This document shows, in pieces, positions 17,674 to 26,277 of a stretch of DNA of 64,000 bases. Source of the stretch: Mucilaginibacter pankratovii. Lineage in GTDB: Bacteria; Bacteroidota; Bacteroidia; Sphingobacteriales; Sphingobacteriaceae. The stretch spans positions 124,001 through 188,000 of the forward strand of contig NZ_JACWMY010000001.1 in NCBI RefSeq assembly GCF_014773265.1, in the 5' to 3' direction. The notes beneath the pieces were generated by a model. That model was given only the letters and a program-made list of their open reading frames with translations. It was not told where the DNA came from and did no database searches. Numbering within the stretch: the first letter of the stretch is position 1; each line of letters starts with the position of its first letter. The translations under genes were made by a program, and so were the position numbers.

Positions 17674-18354
17674 TCACCAGCCCATTATCGCCATGGCCTG
17701 TAAAAAACCAGGCTGCAGGGGTGCATTTATCGTAACAATTTCCGAGCCGTTTACAGGGTGGGTAAAACTTAGTTCTTCGGCGTGCAGCAACATGGTTTCC
17801 ATCTCCCATTTATCTTTAAACAATTTATTTTGCTTGTTGCAGCCGTGGGTACGGTCGCCAATTATGGGATGGAAGATGTGGGCGAAGTGCTTGCGCAACT
17901 GGTGCATGCGCCCGGTTTGTGGAGTGGCTTGCACCAGCGAATACCTGGATGTTGGATGCTTGCCCAGTGGTACATCCAGCTCCGCGCGTTTTAGTGTGGT
18001 GAAGCGGGTAAGCGCATCCTGAAGGGTACCGTTTTCTTTCCGTAACGGGTAATCTATCTCCAGTTCATCGGGCGTGTAGCCGCGAACTATGGCTAAGTAT
18101 TTTTTGCTTACGCGATTCTCCATAAAAGCCTGCTGCATGGCTATTTCTGTTTGTTTATCAAATGCGAACAGCAGTACACCGCCGGTCTTCCTGTCGATAC
18201 GATGCGCGGGGTTTACTTTTTTACCTATCTGATCGCGCAGCAGCTGCAGCGCAAATTCTTCCGCATCGGCAGCTATGGATGAGCGGTGCACCAGCAACCC
18301 GTGTGGTTTGTTGATGGCGATGAGGTAATCGTCCTGGTAGAGTATCTCAAGCAT
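17674..18354 (-). CDS. RluA family pseudouridine synthase (TruC-like)
   Basis: Converts uridine to pseudouridine in structured RNA. The 226-aa protein has the RluA core without an S4 domain: INKPHGLLVHRS, the catalytic aspartate D54 in HRIDRKTGGVLLFA, and the QLRKHFAHIFHPIIGD motif. The short single-domain form resembles TruC, which modifies tRNA U65, but target RNA cannot be settled from sequence. It begins 4 bp after the metallo-hydrolase gene and is probably co-transcribed with it. Confidence 0.88.
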   Translation of the reverse strand: MLEILYQDDYLIAINKPHGLLVHRSSIAADAEEFALQLLRDQIGKKVNPAHRIDRKTGGVLLFAFDKQTEIAMQQAFMENRVSKKYLAIVRGYTPDELEIDYPLRKENGTLQDALTRFTTLKRAELDVPLGKHPTSRYSLVQATPQTGRMHQLRKHFAHIFHPIIGDRTHGCNKQNKLFKDKWEMETMLLHAEELSFTHPVNGSEIVTINAPLQPGFLQAMAIMGW

Positions 18355-18358
18355 CAGA

Positions 18359-19192
18359 TCAGCTTAAGGCAAACTGAAACTGCCCGGTAATTTGGTTAAG
18401 CGCCATGCCGCTTGCGGCAACCGCTCCCAATGGGTCGATGCAATACACTTCACTCTCGTTATACCGCGAAGCTACGCTTACATGGGTGGCACCTGCGTGC
18501 TGCAAAAACAACTGCAGGGCAAGTTCAGGGTCGTTATTGTCTTTAGATAAGTGCGCCAGTAATAAATGGCTCATGTAATGTGGTTTATGATCGATGAATA
18601 GCTGCAGCGCCTGCCTGTTTGATAAATGGCCCTTCCCCCCGGTGATGCGGCGTTTAAGGTGAAATGGGTATCGGCCTGCTGCCAGCATCTCTTCATCATA
18701 GTTGGCTTCTAAAAAAGCAGCATGGCATTGCGCAAAATGGCGGATGAGATGTTCACAAGGGGCGCCGATATCGGTAAATACCCCGATGCGGACATCGCCA
18801 TCGGTTATCATAAAACTATGCGGCTCTACCGCGTCGTGATGTTTGGGGAAAGCGGTTATTTCCAGGCCACCTATCCGGACAGGTGTGTAGGCATTTAAAC
18901 CGAAGCATAGTTCCTTTGGCACATCGCCGCAATGATACGCGGTACCATCGGTAACGTATACGGGCAGGTTATACTTACGCGCCAGTACGCCCAAACCGCG
19001 GATATGATCTGAATGTTCGTGCGAAATAAAAATGGCCTTTACCTTTTGCATGGATAAACCGAGCCGGGCCATCCTTCTTTCGGTCTCGCGGCAGGATATG
19101 CCGGCATCAACCAGCACGGCTTCGCGCTCGTTACCAACGTAATAGCAATTACCATTACTTCCCGAATTTAATGAGGCTATATACACCGGCAT
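18359..19192 (-). CDS. MBL-fold metallo-hydrolase (YycJ/WalJ-like)
   Basis: Metallo-beta-lactamase-fold hydrolase of 277 aa. The ATG at 19192 (MPVYIASLNSGSNGNCYYVG) gives the usual YycJ-type start. The metal-binding motif is HEHSDHIRG (H58, H60, D62, H63), with further ligands likely in FPKHHDAVEPHSF, VFTDIG and SHLLLAHLSKDNN. The family is linked to nucleic-acid or cell-wall homeostasis in Firmicutes; the substrate here is unknown. It precedes the pseudouridine synthase gene by 4 bp. Confidence 0.88.
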   Translation of the reverse strand: MPVYIASLNSGSNGNCYYVGNEREAVLVDAGISCRETERRMARLGLSMQKVKAIFISHEHSDHIRGLGVLARKYNLPVYVTDGTAYHCGDVPKELCFGLNAYTPVRIGGLEITAFPKHHDAVEPHSFMITDGDVRIGVFTDIGAPCEHLIRHFAQCHAAFLEANYDEEMLAAGRYPFHLKRRITGGKGHLSNRQALQLFIDHKPHYMSHLLLAHLSKDNNDPELALQLFLQHAGATHVSVASRYNESEVYCIDPLGAVAASGMALNQITGQFQFALS

Positions 19193-19302
19193 AGAGTACA
19201 AAATAACAAATTTTGACCGGCATTAGAAAGCATTAAGGGTGTGTATTTGTTAACTTTTAGTATAAGCATTTAACATGGCTTTGCCAGACACGCACACCCT
19301 AT

Positions 19303-19340
19303 AAAAGAGAATGCCGACTGGTTTTCCCAGCCGGCATTTA
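19303..19340 (-). terminator. Intrinsic terminator after the M1 peptidase gene
   Basis: AATGCCGACTGG (19310) pairs with CCAGCCGGCATT (19327) apart from one mismatch, around a short loop. On the minus strand it is followed by a T-rich CTCTTTTAT. Confidence 0.8.
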
Positions 19341-19379
19341 CTTTTATACTTTTTAGCGGCAGTAGCCGTACGGATTTCT

Positions 19380-21788
19380 CTATTTGCCGCCTGTACCTAC
19401 CTGCATTGGGTTTACACCGGTAGATTGGCCACGAACCGGGCCGTTAGCGCCCATTTTTTGTTTAAACACCTGGAATTTAGACGGCTCGCCGCTTTTGCCC
19501 CAGAAGTTGTTGGTTTCGTCGATATCCGCAGTTTCGCGCATCGGGTCGATCTTGATGGAAACAACTTCCTTATCCTGGATGTAGAACTTGCTGCAGTTTT
19601 TCTCGTTAAGCCTCCAGATCTGGGCAGGGATACGGTCGATAGAAGTTGTACCATCGGCATACTTAAACTCAACGATGATCGGCATCACTAACCCGCCTTT
19701 ATTGCTAAAGTTTAACTGGTAGAAGTATTTAGAACCGTATTTCGATTTGTCATCAGCGGTCATCGCATCAGTCTCGAAAGTTGGCGCGCTTTGTGCTTTT
19801 ATCATGTTGGAGAACTTAACGGTATCAACACCTGCTAAGCCACGAGCGTATTTCCAATAGAAATCGTGCGTTGCGGTATCCCTGTCGGTTTGGAAAACGA
19901 TAGATTTATCGGTACGGTTACGGATCTTGGAGATATCCTCGAAGCTGTTTACCGATGGCGGGGCAACTTTTGCTCCTGATAGGGCAGCATTACGAGACAT
20001 GTTGTAAGTATCTTTCAGATCGGCTTTACCCACTTTTACAGAATCTAAGGAAATATCAACCGGGTCGGTTCCGTAGAACCAGCCTCTCCAAAACCAATCC
20101 AGGTCCTCGCCGCTGGCATCTTCCATGGTGCGGAACAGGTCGGCAGGGGTTGGGTGTTTAAAGGCCCAGCGTTTCGCGTATTCCTTAAAGGCATAATCAA
20201 ACAGCTTGCGGCCCATAATGGTTTCGCGCAGGATGTTTAGGCCGGTAGCCGGTTTGGTATAAGCATTCGGCCCAAAACGAACGATGTTCTCGGAGTTGCT
20301 CATGATCGGCTCCAGCTCGTTCTTTGGCAGCTTCATGTAATCAACCATGGTGTACGCTGCACCTTTTTTGCTTGGGAATTTATTGTCCCAAAGTTCTTCG
20401 GCCAGGTATTCTACAAACGAGTTTAAACCTTCGTCCATCCAGCTCCACTGGCGCTCATCGCTATTGATGATCATCGGGTAAAAATTGTGGCCAACCTCGT
20501 GGATAACCACCCCTATCATACCATTCTTGGTGCCTTCGCTATAAGTACCATCTTTTTCGGTACGGCCATAGTTAAAGCAGATCATCGGGTACTCCATACC
20601 ATTTGATGCCTCAACGCTTTGTGCAACCGGGTAAGTGTAAGGGATACTGAAATCAGAATAAGTTTTAATGGTATGCGCAACCAGCCTGGTAGAGTATTTT
20701 CTGTACAGGTTATAAGCTTCTTTACCGTAGAAGCTCATGCACATAATGTTTTTGCCGTTAAGCTTGATGCCCATAGCATCCCAAACAAATTTACGGGAGG
20801 AACCCCATGCAAAATCGCGCACGTTATTAGCCTGGAATACCCAGGTTTTTTTAGCGGTTGATGGTGCTGTTTCGGCCTTTTTTGCTTCGGCAAGGGTTAC
20901 TACCTCTACAGGCACGGTTGAAGTTTTTGCTTTGTTGTAACGGGCAAATTTCTCCGGGCTTAATACAGCCGCGTAGTTTATACATTCGCCTGTTGATCCG
21001 ATAACATGATCGGCAGGTACAGTCATTTGTACATGGAAGTTACCAAAGGTAAGCGCGAACTCGCCACGACCGGTAAACTGATGGTTTTGCCATCCCTGGA
21101 AATCGCTGTAAACGCAAAGCCTTGGGTACCACTGCGTCATGGTGAACAGGTAGTTACCGTCTTCCGGGAAGAATTCATAACCACCACGGCCGCCAATGGT
21201 CATGCGGTCGGTAATTTTGTAGGTCCAATCTACATTAAAAATAAATTGCTGGCCAGATTTTAAGGGTACAGGCAATTCCACACGCATCATGGTTTTGTTA
21301 ACCGTGTAAGCTAATTTTTTGCCGGTAGCATCGGTTAGTTTGGTGATTACGTCACCCAACCCGTTATCCACATCACCATTACGGCCTAAAGTACGGTCGA
21401 TATTTTGGGTGGTGGTTTGCTTTGGCATGGTAGAACTGCTCTGGTAATTAGAGTTGTTCAGCGTGTTGTGCTGGTTCTCATCCAGTTGCAGCCAGATGTA
21501 GGTAAGCACATCCGGTGAATTGTTAACGTAGGTAATCGTCTCGCTGCCTATCAGCTTCAGGTTCTTCTCATCAAGCTCGCACTTAATGTTGTAATCGGCA
21601 CGTTGCTGCCAATATTTTACGCCCGGTGCGCCGCTGGCCGTGCGCTGTTCGTTTGGCGTAGGCAGGATGGTACCCAACTGCTCAAACTTGTTACCGTGAT
21701 TACTGCCCGGATTGTTTTGGATATCCTGTGCAAAGGATGCTCCAACGGTGCCCATCACGAATAAAATCCCTGTAAAGATCCGCTTCAT
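19380..21788 (-). CDS. M1 family zinc metallopeptidase
   Basis: Exported aminopeptidase-type enzyme of 802 aa. A signal peptide (FTGILFVMGTVGASFAQ) is followed by the M1 N-terminal beta domain and the catalytic domain. The zinc motif is HEVGH at about residues 429-433, with the third ligand in the downstream WMDEGLNSFVEYLAE, the expected 18-residue spacing. A GxMEN exopeptidase loop appears as ASNGMEYPMI, with Tyr where classical M1 enzymes have Asn, so exopeptidase specificity may differ. It lies 31 bp downstream of the HupE-like gene and is closed by the terminator at 19303. Confidence 0.93.
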   Translation of the reverse strand: MKRIFTGILFVMGTVGASFAQDIQNNPGSNHGNKFEQLGTILPTPNEQRTASGAPGVKYWQQRADYNIKCELDEKNLKLIGSETITYVNNSPDVLTYIWLQLDENQHNTLNNSNYQSSSTMPKQTTTQNIDRTLGRNGDVDNGLGDVITKLTDATGKKLAYTVNKTMMRVELPVPLKSGQQFIFNVDWTYKITDRMTIGGRGGYEFFPEDGNYLFTMTQWYPRLCVYSDFQGWQNHQFTGRGEFALTFGNFHVQMTVPADHVIGSTGECINYAAVLSPEKFARYNKAKTSTVPVEVVTLAEAKKAETAPSTAKKTWVFQANNVRDFAWGSSRKFVWDAMGIKLNGKNIMCMSFYGKEAYNLYRKYSTRLVAHTIKTYSDFSIPYTYPVAQSVEASNGMEYPMICFNYGRTEKDGTYSEGTKNGMIGVVIHEVGHNFYPMIINSDERQWSWMDEGLNSFVEYLAEELWDNKFPSKKGAAYTMVDYMKLPKNELEPIMSNSENIVRFGPNAYTKPATGLNILRETIMGRKLFDYAFKEYAKRWAFKHPTPADLFRTMEDASGEDLDWFWRGWFYGTDPVDISLDSVKVGKADLKDTYNMSRNAALSGAKVAPPSVNSFEDISKIRNRTDKSIVFQTDRDTATHDFYWKYARGLAGVDTVKFSNMIKAQSAPTFETDAMTADDKSKYGSKYFYQLNFSNKGGLVMPIIVEFKYADGTTSIDRIPAQIWRLNEKNCSKFYIQDKEVVSIKIDPMRETADIDETNNFWGKSGEPSKFQVFKQKMGANGPVRGQSTGVNPMQVGTGGK

Positions 21789-21819
21789 ATTTCTGTTTTA
21801 GTGATTAATTGTGTTCGTT

Positions 21820-22404
21820 TTAAATATTAAAAGGGAGGCGTTCAAAGGCCATTTTCAGGGCCAGTGCAAACACTCCCGAAGATAAAAAAAATATCCAATC
21901 CCTGCGCCGTACCCGCAGCAAATTCATGAAGAGCCAACCCACAATGAGGATGATGGCTACAACGATGATCTGCCCGGCCTCCAGCCCGATATTGAAGCCG
22001 AAAAGCCCCATCCCTATCCCCTGGCCCTGCGCCAGCATAATGCGGATGCTGTTGGCAAAACCCATACCATGTATCAGCCCGAAGCCAAGGGCGAGATAGT
22101 AGTTTACCTGCGCACTGCCTTCCTTTTTATCAACCCTTAAAATATTATTGAGGGCGGTAATAAAAATGGTGCAGGGTATTAAAAACTCCACCCATTTACT
22201 GCTGAAGCGGATCACATCCAACACGCTTAAAGCCAGGGTAAGGCTGTGGCCGATGGTGAACGCCGTTACCAGGATGAGTACCTGCCTGATGTTTTTAAAC
22301 GTATAGACGGCCGCCAGGGCCAAAATAAAAAGCTGATGGTCGAGCGCGTCGGGGCTGATTATGTGTTTCCATCCTAAGCCAAAATAAAAAACAAAATCAG
22401 ACAT
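21820..22404 (-). CDS. HupE/UreJ family membrane protein
   Basis: A 194-aa integral-membrane protein with about six hydrophobic helices and the family motifs GWKHIISPDALDHQLFIL, FTIGHSLTLALS and GFGLIHGMGFAN. Some HupE/UreJ members act as nickel or cobalt permeases and the conserved His residues could bind metal, but no hydrogenase or urease is near. It is first in a two-gene minus-strand unit with the M1 peptidase and is divergent from the DUF6702 gene. The recurring peptidase-HupE-DUF6702 grouping suggests a shared process of unknown nature. Confidence 0.85.
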   Translation of the reverse strand: MSDFVFYFGLGWKHIISPDALDHQLFILALAAVYTFKNIRQVLILVTAFTIGHSLTLALSVLDVIRFSSKWVEFLIPCTIFITALNNILRVDKKEGSAQVNYYLALGFGLIHGMGFANSIRIMLAQGQGIGMGLFGFNIGLEAGQIIVVAIILIVGWLFMNLLRVRRRDWIFFLSSGVFALALKMAFERLPFNI

Positions 22405-22470
22405 GCAATAAACAGGCGTTGAAAGCGTAAATTTAGCAGGTTTTAATTATAAATAAAACCGGGCACTGTT

Positions 22471-22995
22471 ATGACTGCTTTATTAGGCAAACCGCTATTA
22501 TATTGTTACATTTTACTGGGATCGTTTTGGGCGGAGAAGCCCGCTCCCGCTAAGTTTCACCCGCTGCATGTGAGCACATCTGATATCAGCTACAACGCCA
22601 AGGACGGGCAGATGGAAGTTATCCTCACCATTTTTACGGATGATTTTGAAAGCGCGCTAACCAAGCAGTTCAATACCAAAACCGATTTGAGTAAAGCTGA
22701 AATGCATACTGCGATGGATGAACTGGTGAAGAAATACACCGCCGGGCATTTGCAGGTGCGCGCCGGCGGAGCTGCCCTGCCCTTAACTTACCTCGGCTTC
22801 GAGATCAATAAAGAGGCGGTAAATGTGTACCTCGAATCGGCTAAGATCGCCGTACCAAAAAAGATAGATGCCAATGTAAGCCTGCTGCAAAACTTGTATG
22901 AAGATCAGCTGAACATCGTACACATGACGGTTGCCGGGGTACGCAAAAGCGCCAAGCTGGATAGCCCGGCAAGAAAAGTATCGCAGCAGTTTTAA
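22471..22995 (+). CDS. DUF6702 family protein
   Basis: A 174-aa exported protein with a hydrophobic N-terminus (LLYCYILLGSFWA) and a beta-rich domain starting FHPLHVSTSDISYN and including MEVILTIFTDDFESAL and YLGFEINKEAVNVYLE, the pattern of DUF6702. It lies 66 bp from, and divergent to, the HupE-like gene. In Bacteroidota such proteins often sit beside M1 peptidase/HupE pairs. No catalytic residues are evident and function is unknown. Confidence 0.78.
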   Translation: MTALLGKPLLYCYILLGSFWAEKPAPAKFHPLHVSTSDISYNAKDGQMEVILTIFTDDFESALTKQFNTKTDLSKAEMHTAMDELVKKYTAGHLQVRAGGAALPLTYLGFEINKEAVNVYLESAKIAVPKKIDANVSLLQNLYEDQLNIVHMTVAGVRKSAKLDSPARKVSQQF

Positions 22996-23012
22996 ACGAC
23001 ACGAATTTAAGA

Positions 23013-23578
23013 ATGAATTACGATTTCTTTGCCGATGAAGCAGATAAGTTAAGCCTGTTAACTTATATATTACAAGAAACCGATTTGCAAATTTTCGACC
23101 TTTCTTCACCATTTGGAGAAACGATAAGACGATATGAATCGGTAGATGACATCCGCTCTCGTTTCGATTTAAAAAACGAAACACCGTCCGCAATTCATTT
23201 TCAGTTATGGTCGCCGCAATTTAAAGGAGAACCCATTTTTAGAAAAATAGAACTGAATCCGAAATATTGTAACGGTCTTACCTACAGATTTGCGACAGAA
23301 GGCTGGGGACTTATACAGCTTTATTTAGGTGGCATAAGTGGCAAAAATCTTAAACATTCGCACATTGGGCATTCAACCAAAAGGGTGCCTTAAAATGGGG
23401 AAGTACCAGGCTGGACAATGGAAGAGTTGATTCGTGGGATTGGAAAGCAATTCAAAAAATAGCCAATCAATTGAAGTATACGGTGGATAAGAAACTGTCA
23501 GTAAAAAGATCCGGTTCATATGGCGTTTTAAGAGGGGCTGAGCATCTTGAGGGGCTGGGTTTCGCGCTTGTTCATTAG
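23013..23578 (+). pseudogene. Frameshifted hypothetical protein gene
   Basis: An intact frame from ATG 23013 (MNYDFFADEADKL) runs to a TAA near 23391, but from about 23357 the -1 frame encodes the more protein-like FAHWAFNQKGALKWGSTR, RVDSWDWKAIQKIANQL and SYGVLRGAEHL, ending at TAG 23576. Joined near 23354-23357, the two parts give one protein of about 188 aa without signal peptide or TM segment. The first frame ends in a non-conserved-looking tail (HIGHSTKRVP). It is 17 bp behind DUF6702 but shows no relation to it. I do not recognise the family; small soluble orphan or immunity-like proteins have this look, which is only a guess. Confidence 0.65.
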
Positions 23579-23959
23579 CAGTATACTTGCTAATGCCGCT
23601 TTTAGCACCAAGCCCGGATGGGGCGGTAACTCTTACGCGTTTTTGCTGCAAACGCGCTTGCAAAAAAGTTTACAAAAGTTAACACAATTCAGAATGTAAA
23701 CTTTGTAGTTAATTGATTATCAATATTTTATAATTTTACAGGGTTAACATATTTTCAGCTTGTTTACTTGCTGATTTTTAGTATGCTAACCTGCGCCGCG
23801 TTCAGCGTCCACGCTGAACGCAATAACATTTGTAAGCGTCCACGCTTACCTACATCGGTAAGTACTGTAAGCGTTGACGCTTACAAATGTTTACATCCAG
23901 GCGTGGACGCCTGGATGGGCGGCGTTTTAAAACCCGGATTGACAAGGTGGAGAAATAAC
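23579..23959. other. Intergenic region with REP-like palindromes
   Basis: The first 200 bp hold nothing recognisable. The right half contains the palindrome cluster at 23798-23917 listed separately. No tRNA or coding frame was seen. Confidence 0.5.
23798..23917. repeat. Cluster of four REP-like palindromes with a GCGT-NN-ACGC core
   Basis: Four perfect inverted repeats lie within 120 bp: 23798-23821 (11-bp arms, centre CC), 23832-23849 (8-bp arms, centre CC), 23866-23885 (9-bp arms, centre TG) and 23894-23917 (11-bp arms, centre GG). All share the inner GCGT..ACGC, while the outer arms differ (TTCA, GTAA, CATCCAG). The second and third also pair with one another through ATTTGTAAGCGT/ACGCTTACAAAT. 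This is the layout of REP/BIME elements mobilised by TnpA-REP (RAYT) transposases; no such gene is in the window. Confidence 0.8.
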
Positions 23960-24313
23960 TCAGAAAAGTATAAACAACGAACTCCGCTCCTTCTCCTGTA
24001 AATTACTGCTTCGGTGCCCCTTACCGGTAGTATCTTCCATTAGCAAAACCTCGCCTTGCTCAAATTTTCGTTTTTCGCCAAGCGAGGTTTCAATTTCTAC
24101 GCCACCATCCAGCAGCACTACATACTGCTTTTGAGGCGCTCTGTGCAGGTCGTTATAGCCAGCGGGTACTTTCCTAAACACTACTTCCTTTACCGCCACG
24201 CTTTGCGACAGGTGCCCTATCGGGCCTCCATTGGCTAAGGGGTAAAACACTTCATCAAAGCGACTGTCGCCGTTTTCATCAGCATACACACGGGTTACTT
24301 TAAACTGTTCCAT
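23960..24313 (-). CDS. Small cupin-fold protein
   Basis: A 117-aa soluble protein with a single cupin-like beta barrel: FRKVPAGYNDLHRAPQKQYVVLL is the first cupin motif region, then GGVEIETSLGEKRKFEQGEVLLMEDTTGKGH resembles motif 2 with its terminal Gly-His. It is the last gene of the minus-strand operon with a GNAT, an MhqD-like esterase and an MhqO-like dioxygenase, starting 4 bp after the GNAT gene. A metal-dependent small-molecule role is plausible; substrate unknown. Confidence 0.7.
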   Translation of the reverse strand: MEQFKVTRVYADENGDSRFDEVFYPLANGGPIGHLSQSVAVKEVVFRKVPAGYNDLHRAPQKQYVVLLDGGVEIETSLGEKRKFEQGEVLLMEDTTGKGHRSSNLQEKERSSLFILF

Positions 24314-24317
24314 GGTA

Positions 24318-24605
24318 TTATGCGGCTAAAAGCCTGTCCCATTCGGGGTGTTTCCTTAAAAAGACCTGTACGTAACTACAAAGCGGTATCAGCACCAGTT
24401 TGTGCGCTTCTATGTAGTGGAAAGCTTTTTCTACAATGGCCTCGGCAACGCCCCGCCCCTGTAACTCTTTGGGCACCTCGGTATGAATAAGGTAGATCTT
24501 GTTATCTTTAGTTTTATAATCGATAAAGGCACGTTGCCCATCCACAAACAGTTCGAAGTTGTGGATAGCTTCGTTGTTGATCAGTTCGATATCGTCGTAA
24601 TTCAT
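24318..24605 (-). CDS. Small GNAT-family N-acetyltransferase (YjdJ type)
   Basis: A 95-aa protein matching the short acetyltransferase group: ELFVDGQRAFIDYKT, then the acetyl-CoA pyrophosphate-binding loop as ELQGRGVAEAIVEKAF and the C-terminal LIPLCSYVQVFLRKHPEW typical of the family. It lies in the dioxygenase/esterase operon, 61 bp after the esterase gene. Substrate is unknown; detoxification by acetylation would fit the context but is inference. Confidence 0.85.
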   Translation of the reverse strand: MNYDDIELINNEAIHNFELFVDGQRAFIDYKTKDNKIYLIHTEVPKELQGRGVAEAIVEKAFHYIEAHKLVLIPLCSYVQVFLRKHPEWDRLLAA

Positions 24606-24666
24606 TGTTTTAACTTTTTAAAATTGCTTGCCGTCCATAAGGCCAACAGCCATGCTATCAGTTTGT

Positions 24667-25290
24667 TCATATAAATATGGTGCTGTTTGCCAGCTCTATC
24701 TCTTCCCGGCTAATGGTATGCGGCCTGCCGTTGTAAACCTTAAACGTAACCGCGGCATCCATGCTTTTTAAAACCTTTACACTTTCCTCTACCCGGGTTA
24801 AGGGCACATGCGGATCGGGGTTCCCGGTGGTGATCAATACCGGCATACCAATAAAATCACCTTTGTAGTTCTCCAAATTCAGGCGCTCACCAATCAATCC
24901 ACCGGTAAAGGCAACCGCTCCGCCGAAGGGCTGGGCATGGCGGGTGATGTACTCCAGTGTTAAACACGCCCCCTGCGAAAAGCCCAGGAAGTAGATCTTA
25001 TGCGCCGGGATGCCATCTGCCAATGCCTGTTTCACCGTTTCATCAACCATTTGCAAAGCCGAATCTAACGCCGGCTGGTTCTGTGCATCGGGTGCCAAAA
25101 AGCTTAGCGGATACCAACTGTTATTGGTGGCCTGCGGGGCGTATAAGGCAAAACCATCTACATCCAACTCATTTGCTATACCAATGATATTGGCAGCGGT
25201 ACCGCCCCTGCCATGCAGAAGTATCAGGGCGCCTTTGGCAACGGCGGGTGCTGCACCCGCCGTTTTAATTTGTTTTGTGTGGCTATACAT
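24667..25290 (-). CDS. Phospholipase/carboxylesterase family alpha/beta hydrolase, MhqD-like
   Basis: A 207-aa serine hydrolase with LILLHGRGGTAANI (oxyanion loop), the nucleophile elbow GFSQGACL, a TGNPDPHVP acid region and the catalytic histidine in YNGRPHTISREE. The start is 2 bp from the stop of the ring-cleaving dioxygenase gene, so the two are co-translated. In Bacillus, MhqO (dioxygenase) and MhqD (this family) are a quinone/electrophile stress pair; the same pairing here is the basis for that suggestion. Confidence 0.87.
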   Translation of the reverse strand: MYSHTKQIKTAGAAPAVAKGALILLHGRGGTAANIIGIANELDVDGFALYAPQATNNSWYPLSFLAPDAQNQPALDSALQMVDETVKQALADGIPAHKIYFLGFSQGACLTLEYITRHAQPFGGAVAFTGGLIGERLNLENYKGDFIGMPVLITTGNPDPHVPLTRVEESVKVLKSMDAAVTFKVYNGRPHTISREEIELANSTIFI

Positions 25291-25292
25291 AA

Positions 25293-26228
25293 TTAAACCA
25301 AACTTGGTAATGATTTTTCTAATGCCGACCTGAACCTCTCGTGTTGTGCAGGCAATTTCAAATTCTGGCCTAATTCTTCAACCGCTTCGTCAACTGCAAA
25401 GCCCGGATTATCGGTAGCAATCTCAAACAATACGCCTCCCGGTTCGCGGAAGTATAAGGAGTAGAAGTAGTTACGGTCAATTTTATCCGTAATATGCAAA
25501 CCCAAAGCGGCTATCTTTTCGCGGTATTGCATCAATATCTCCTCGTTGGCTACCCTAAAGGCTACGTGGTGTACGCTGCCACCGGCTACATGCCCGGCAA
25601 CTTCTCCGGCTACCTCAACCAAATCTACAATATTTGCATTTTCAACCGCATCGGTTACAAAACGGTAACGGTTTACATGCTGTTCTAACAATTTGTAACC
25701 AAATACACCTGTTAAAATATCGGCAGTAGCCTGCATTTTATTAGTGGTGATGGTTACGTTATGAAAACCTTTAATAGCGTTTTCTGCTTTAACTTCATCG
25801 GTTTCCCATGGTAAACGGTTGTCAGCAGTTTTTGAGGCTGTCAGTTCCAGTTTCAAGCCATCGGGGTCTAACACGGTTAAGTATTCTTCGCCAAATTTCT
25901 CGGCTACTTTGTTGTAGATCACATTGTGTTTTTCGAAACGATTCACCCAAAAATCCAAACTGCCTTTTGGTACCGAGTAGCCAATTTCGGTAGCCTGCCT
26001 TGCGCCTCTCCTGCCGTTTTGGATACCTTCCCATGGGAAGAAAGTAAGGATGGTGCCAGGTGTACCCTCTTTATCGCCGTAGTATAAGTGGTAAGTTTCG
26101 GGGTCGTCGAAGTTTACAGTTTTCTTAACCAGCCTCTGTCCCAAAACATTGGTATAAAAATTATGATTGCGTTTGGCATTGCCAGCTATTGCTGTGATAT
26201 GGTGGATGCCGTTGATTGTATTTTCCAT
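25293..26228 (-). CDS. Ring-cleaving dioxygenase, VOC family (MhqO-like)
   Basis: A 311-aa protein with two vicinal-oxygen-chelate modules: the first begins GIHHITAIAGNAKRNHNFY, the second GFHNVTITTNKM, with VHHVAFRV and a terminal metal-ligand Glu in GGVLFEIATDNPG. Length and layout match the glyoxalase-like MhqO/LinE dioxygenase group that opens hydroquinones. It leads a four-gene minus-strand operon with the MhqD-like esterase, GNAT and cupin. Its promoter carries a 23-bp-spaced direct-repeat motif shared with the pirin gene at 39194-40063, so it is probably induced by electrophile or redox stress (inference). Confidence 0.9.
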   Translation of the reverse strand: MENTINGIHHITAIAGNAKRNHNFYTNVLGQRLVKKTVNFDDPETYHLYYGDKEGTPGTILTFFPWEGIQNGRRGARQATEIGYSVPKGSLDFWVNRFEKHNVIYNKVAEKFGEEYLTVLDPDGLKLELTASKTADNRLPWETDEVKAENAIKGFHNVTITTNKMQATADILTGVFGYKLLEQHVNRYRFVTDAVENANIVDLVEVAGEVAGHVAGGSVHHVAFRVANEEILMQYREKIAALGLHITDKIDRNYFYSLYFREPGGVLFEIATDNPGFAVDEAVEELGQNLKLPAQHERFRSALEKSLPSLV

Positions 26229-26277
26229 GATGTTATTGTTTTAAATGTTTGTGTTTTTGTTCCTTGTTTGTTGATAT

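Noticed and set aside
23373..23663. 96-aa minus-strand ORF
   Set aside because: It lies opposite the second frame of the broken gene at 23013-23578, which has the better coding character.
23798..23917. CRISPR array
   Set aside because: The repeats are palindromes with differing arms and spacing; there are no equal-length spacers and no cas genes.
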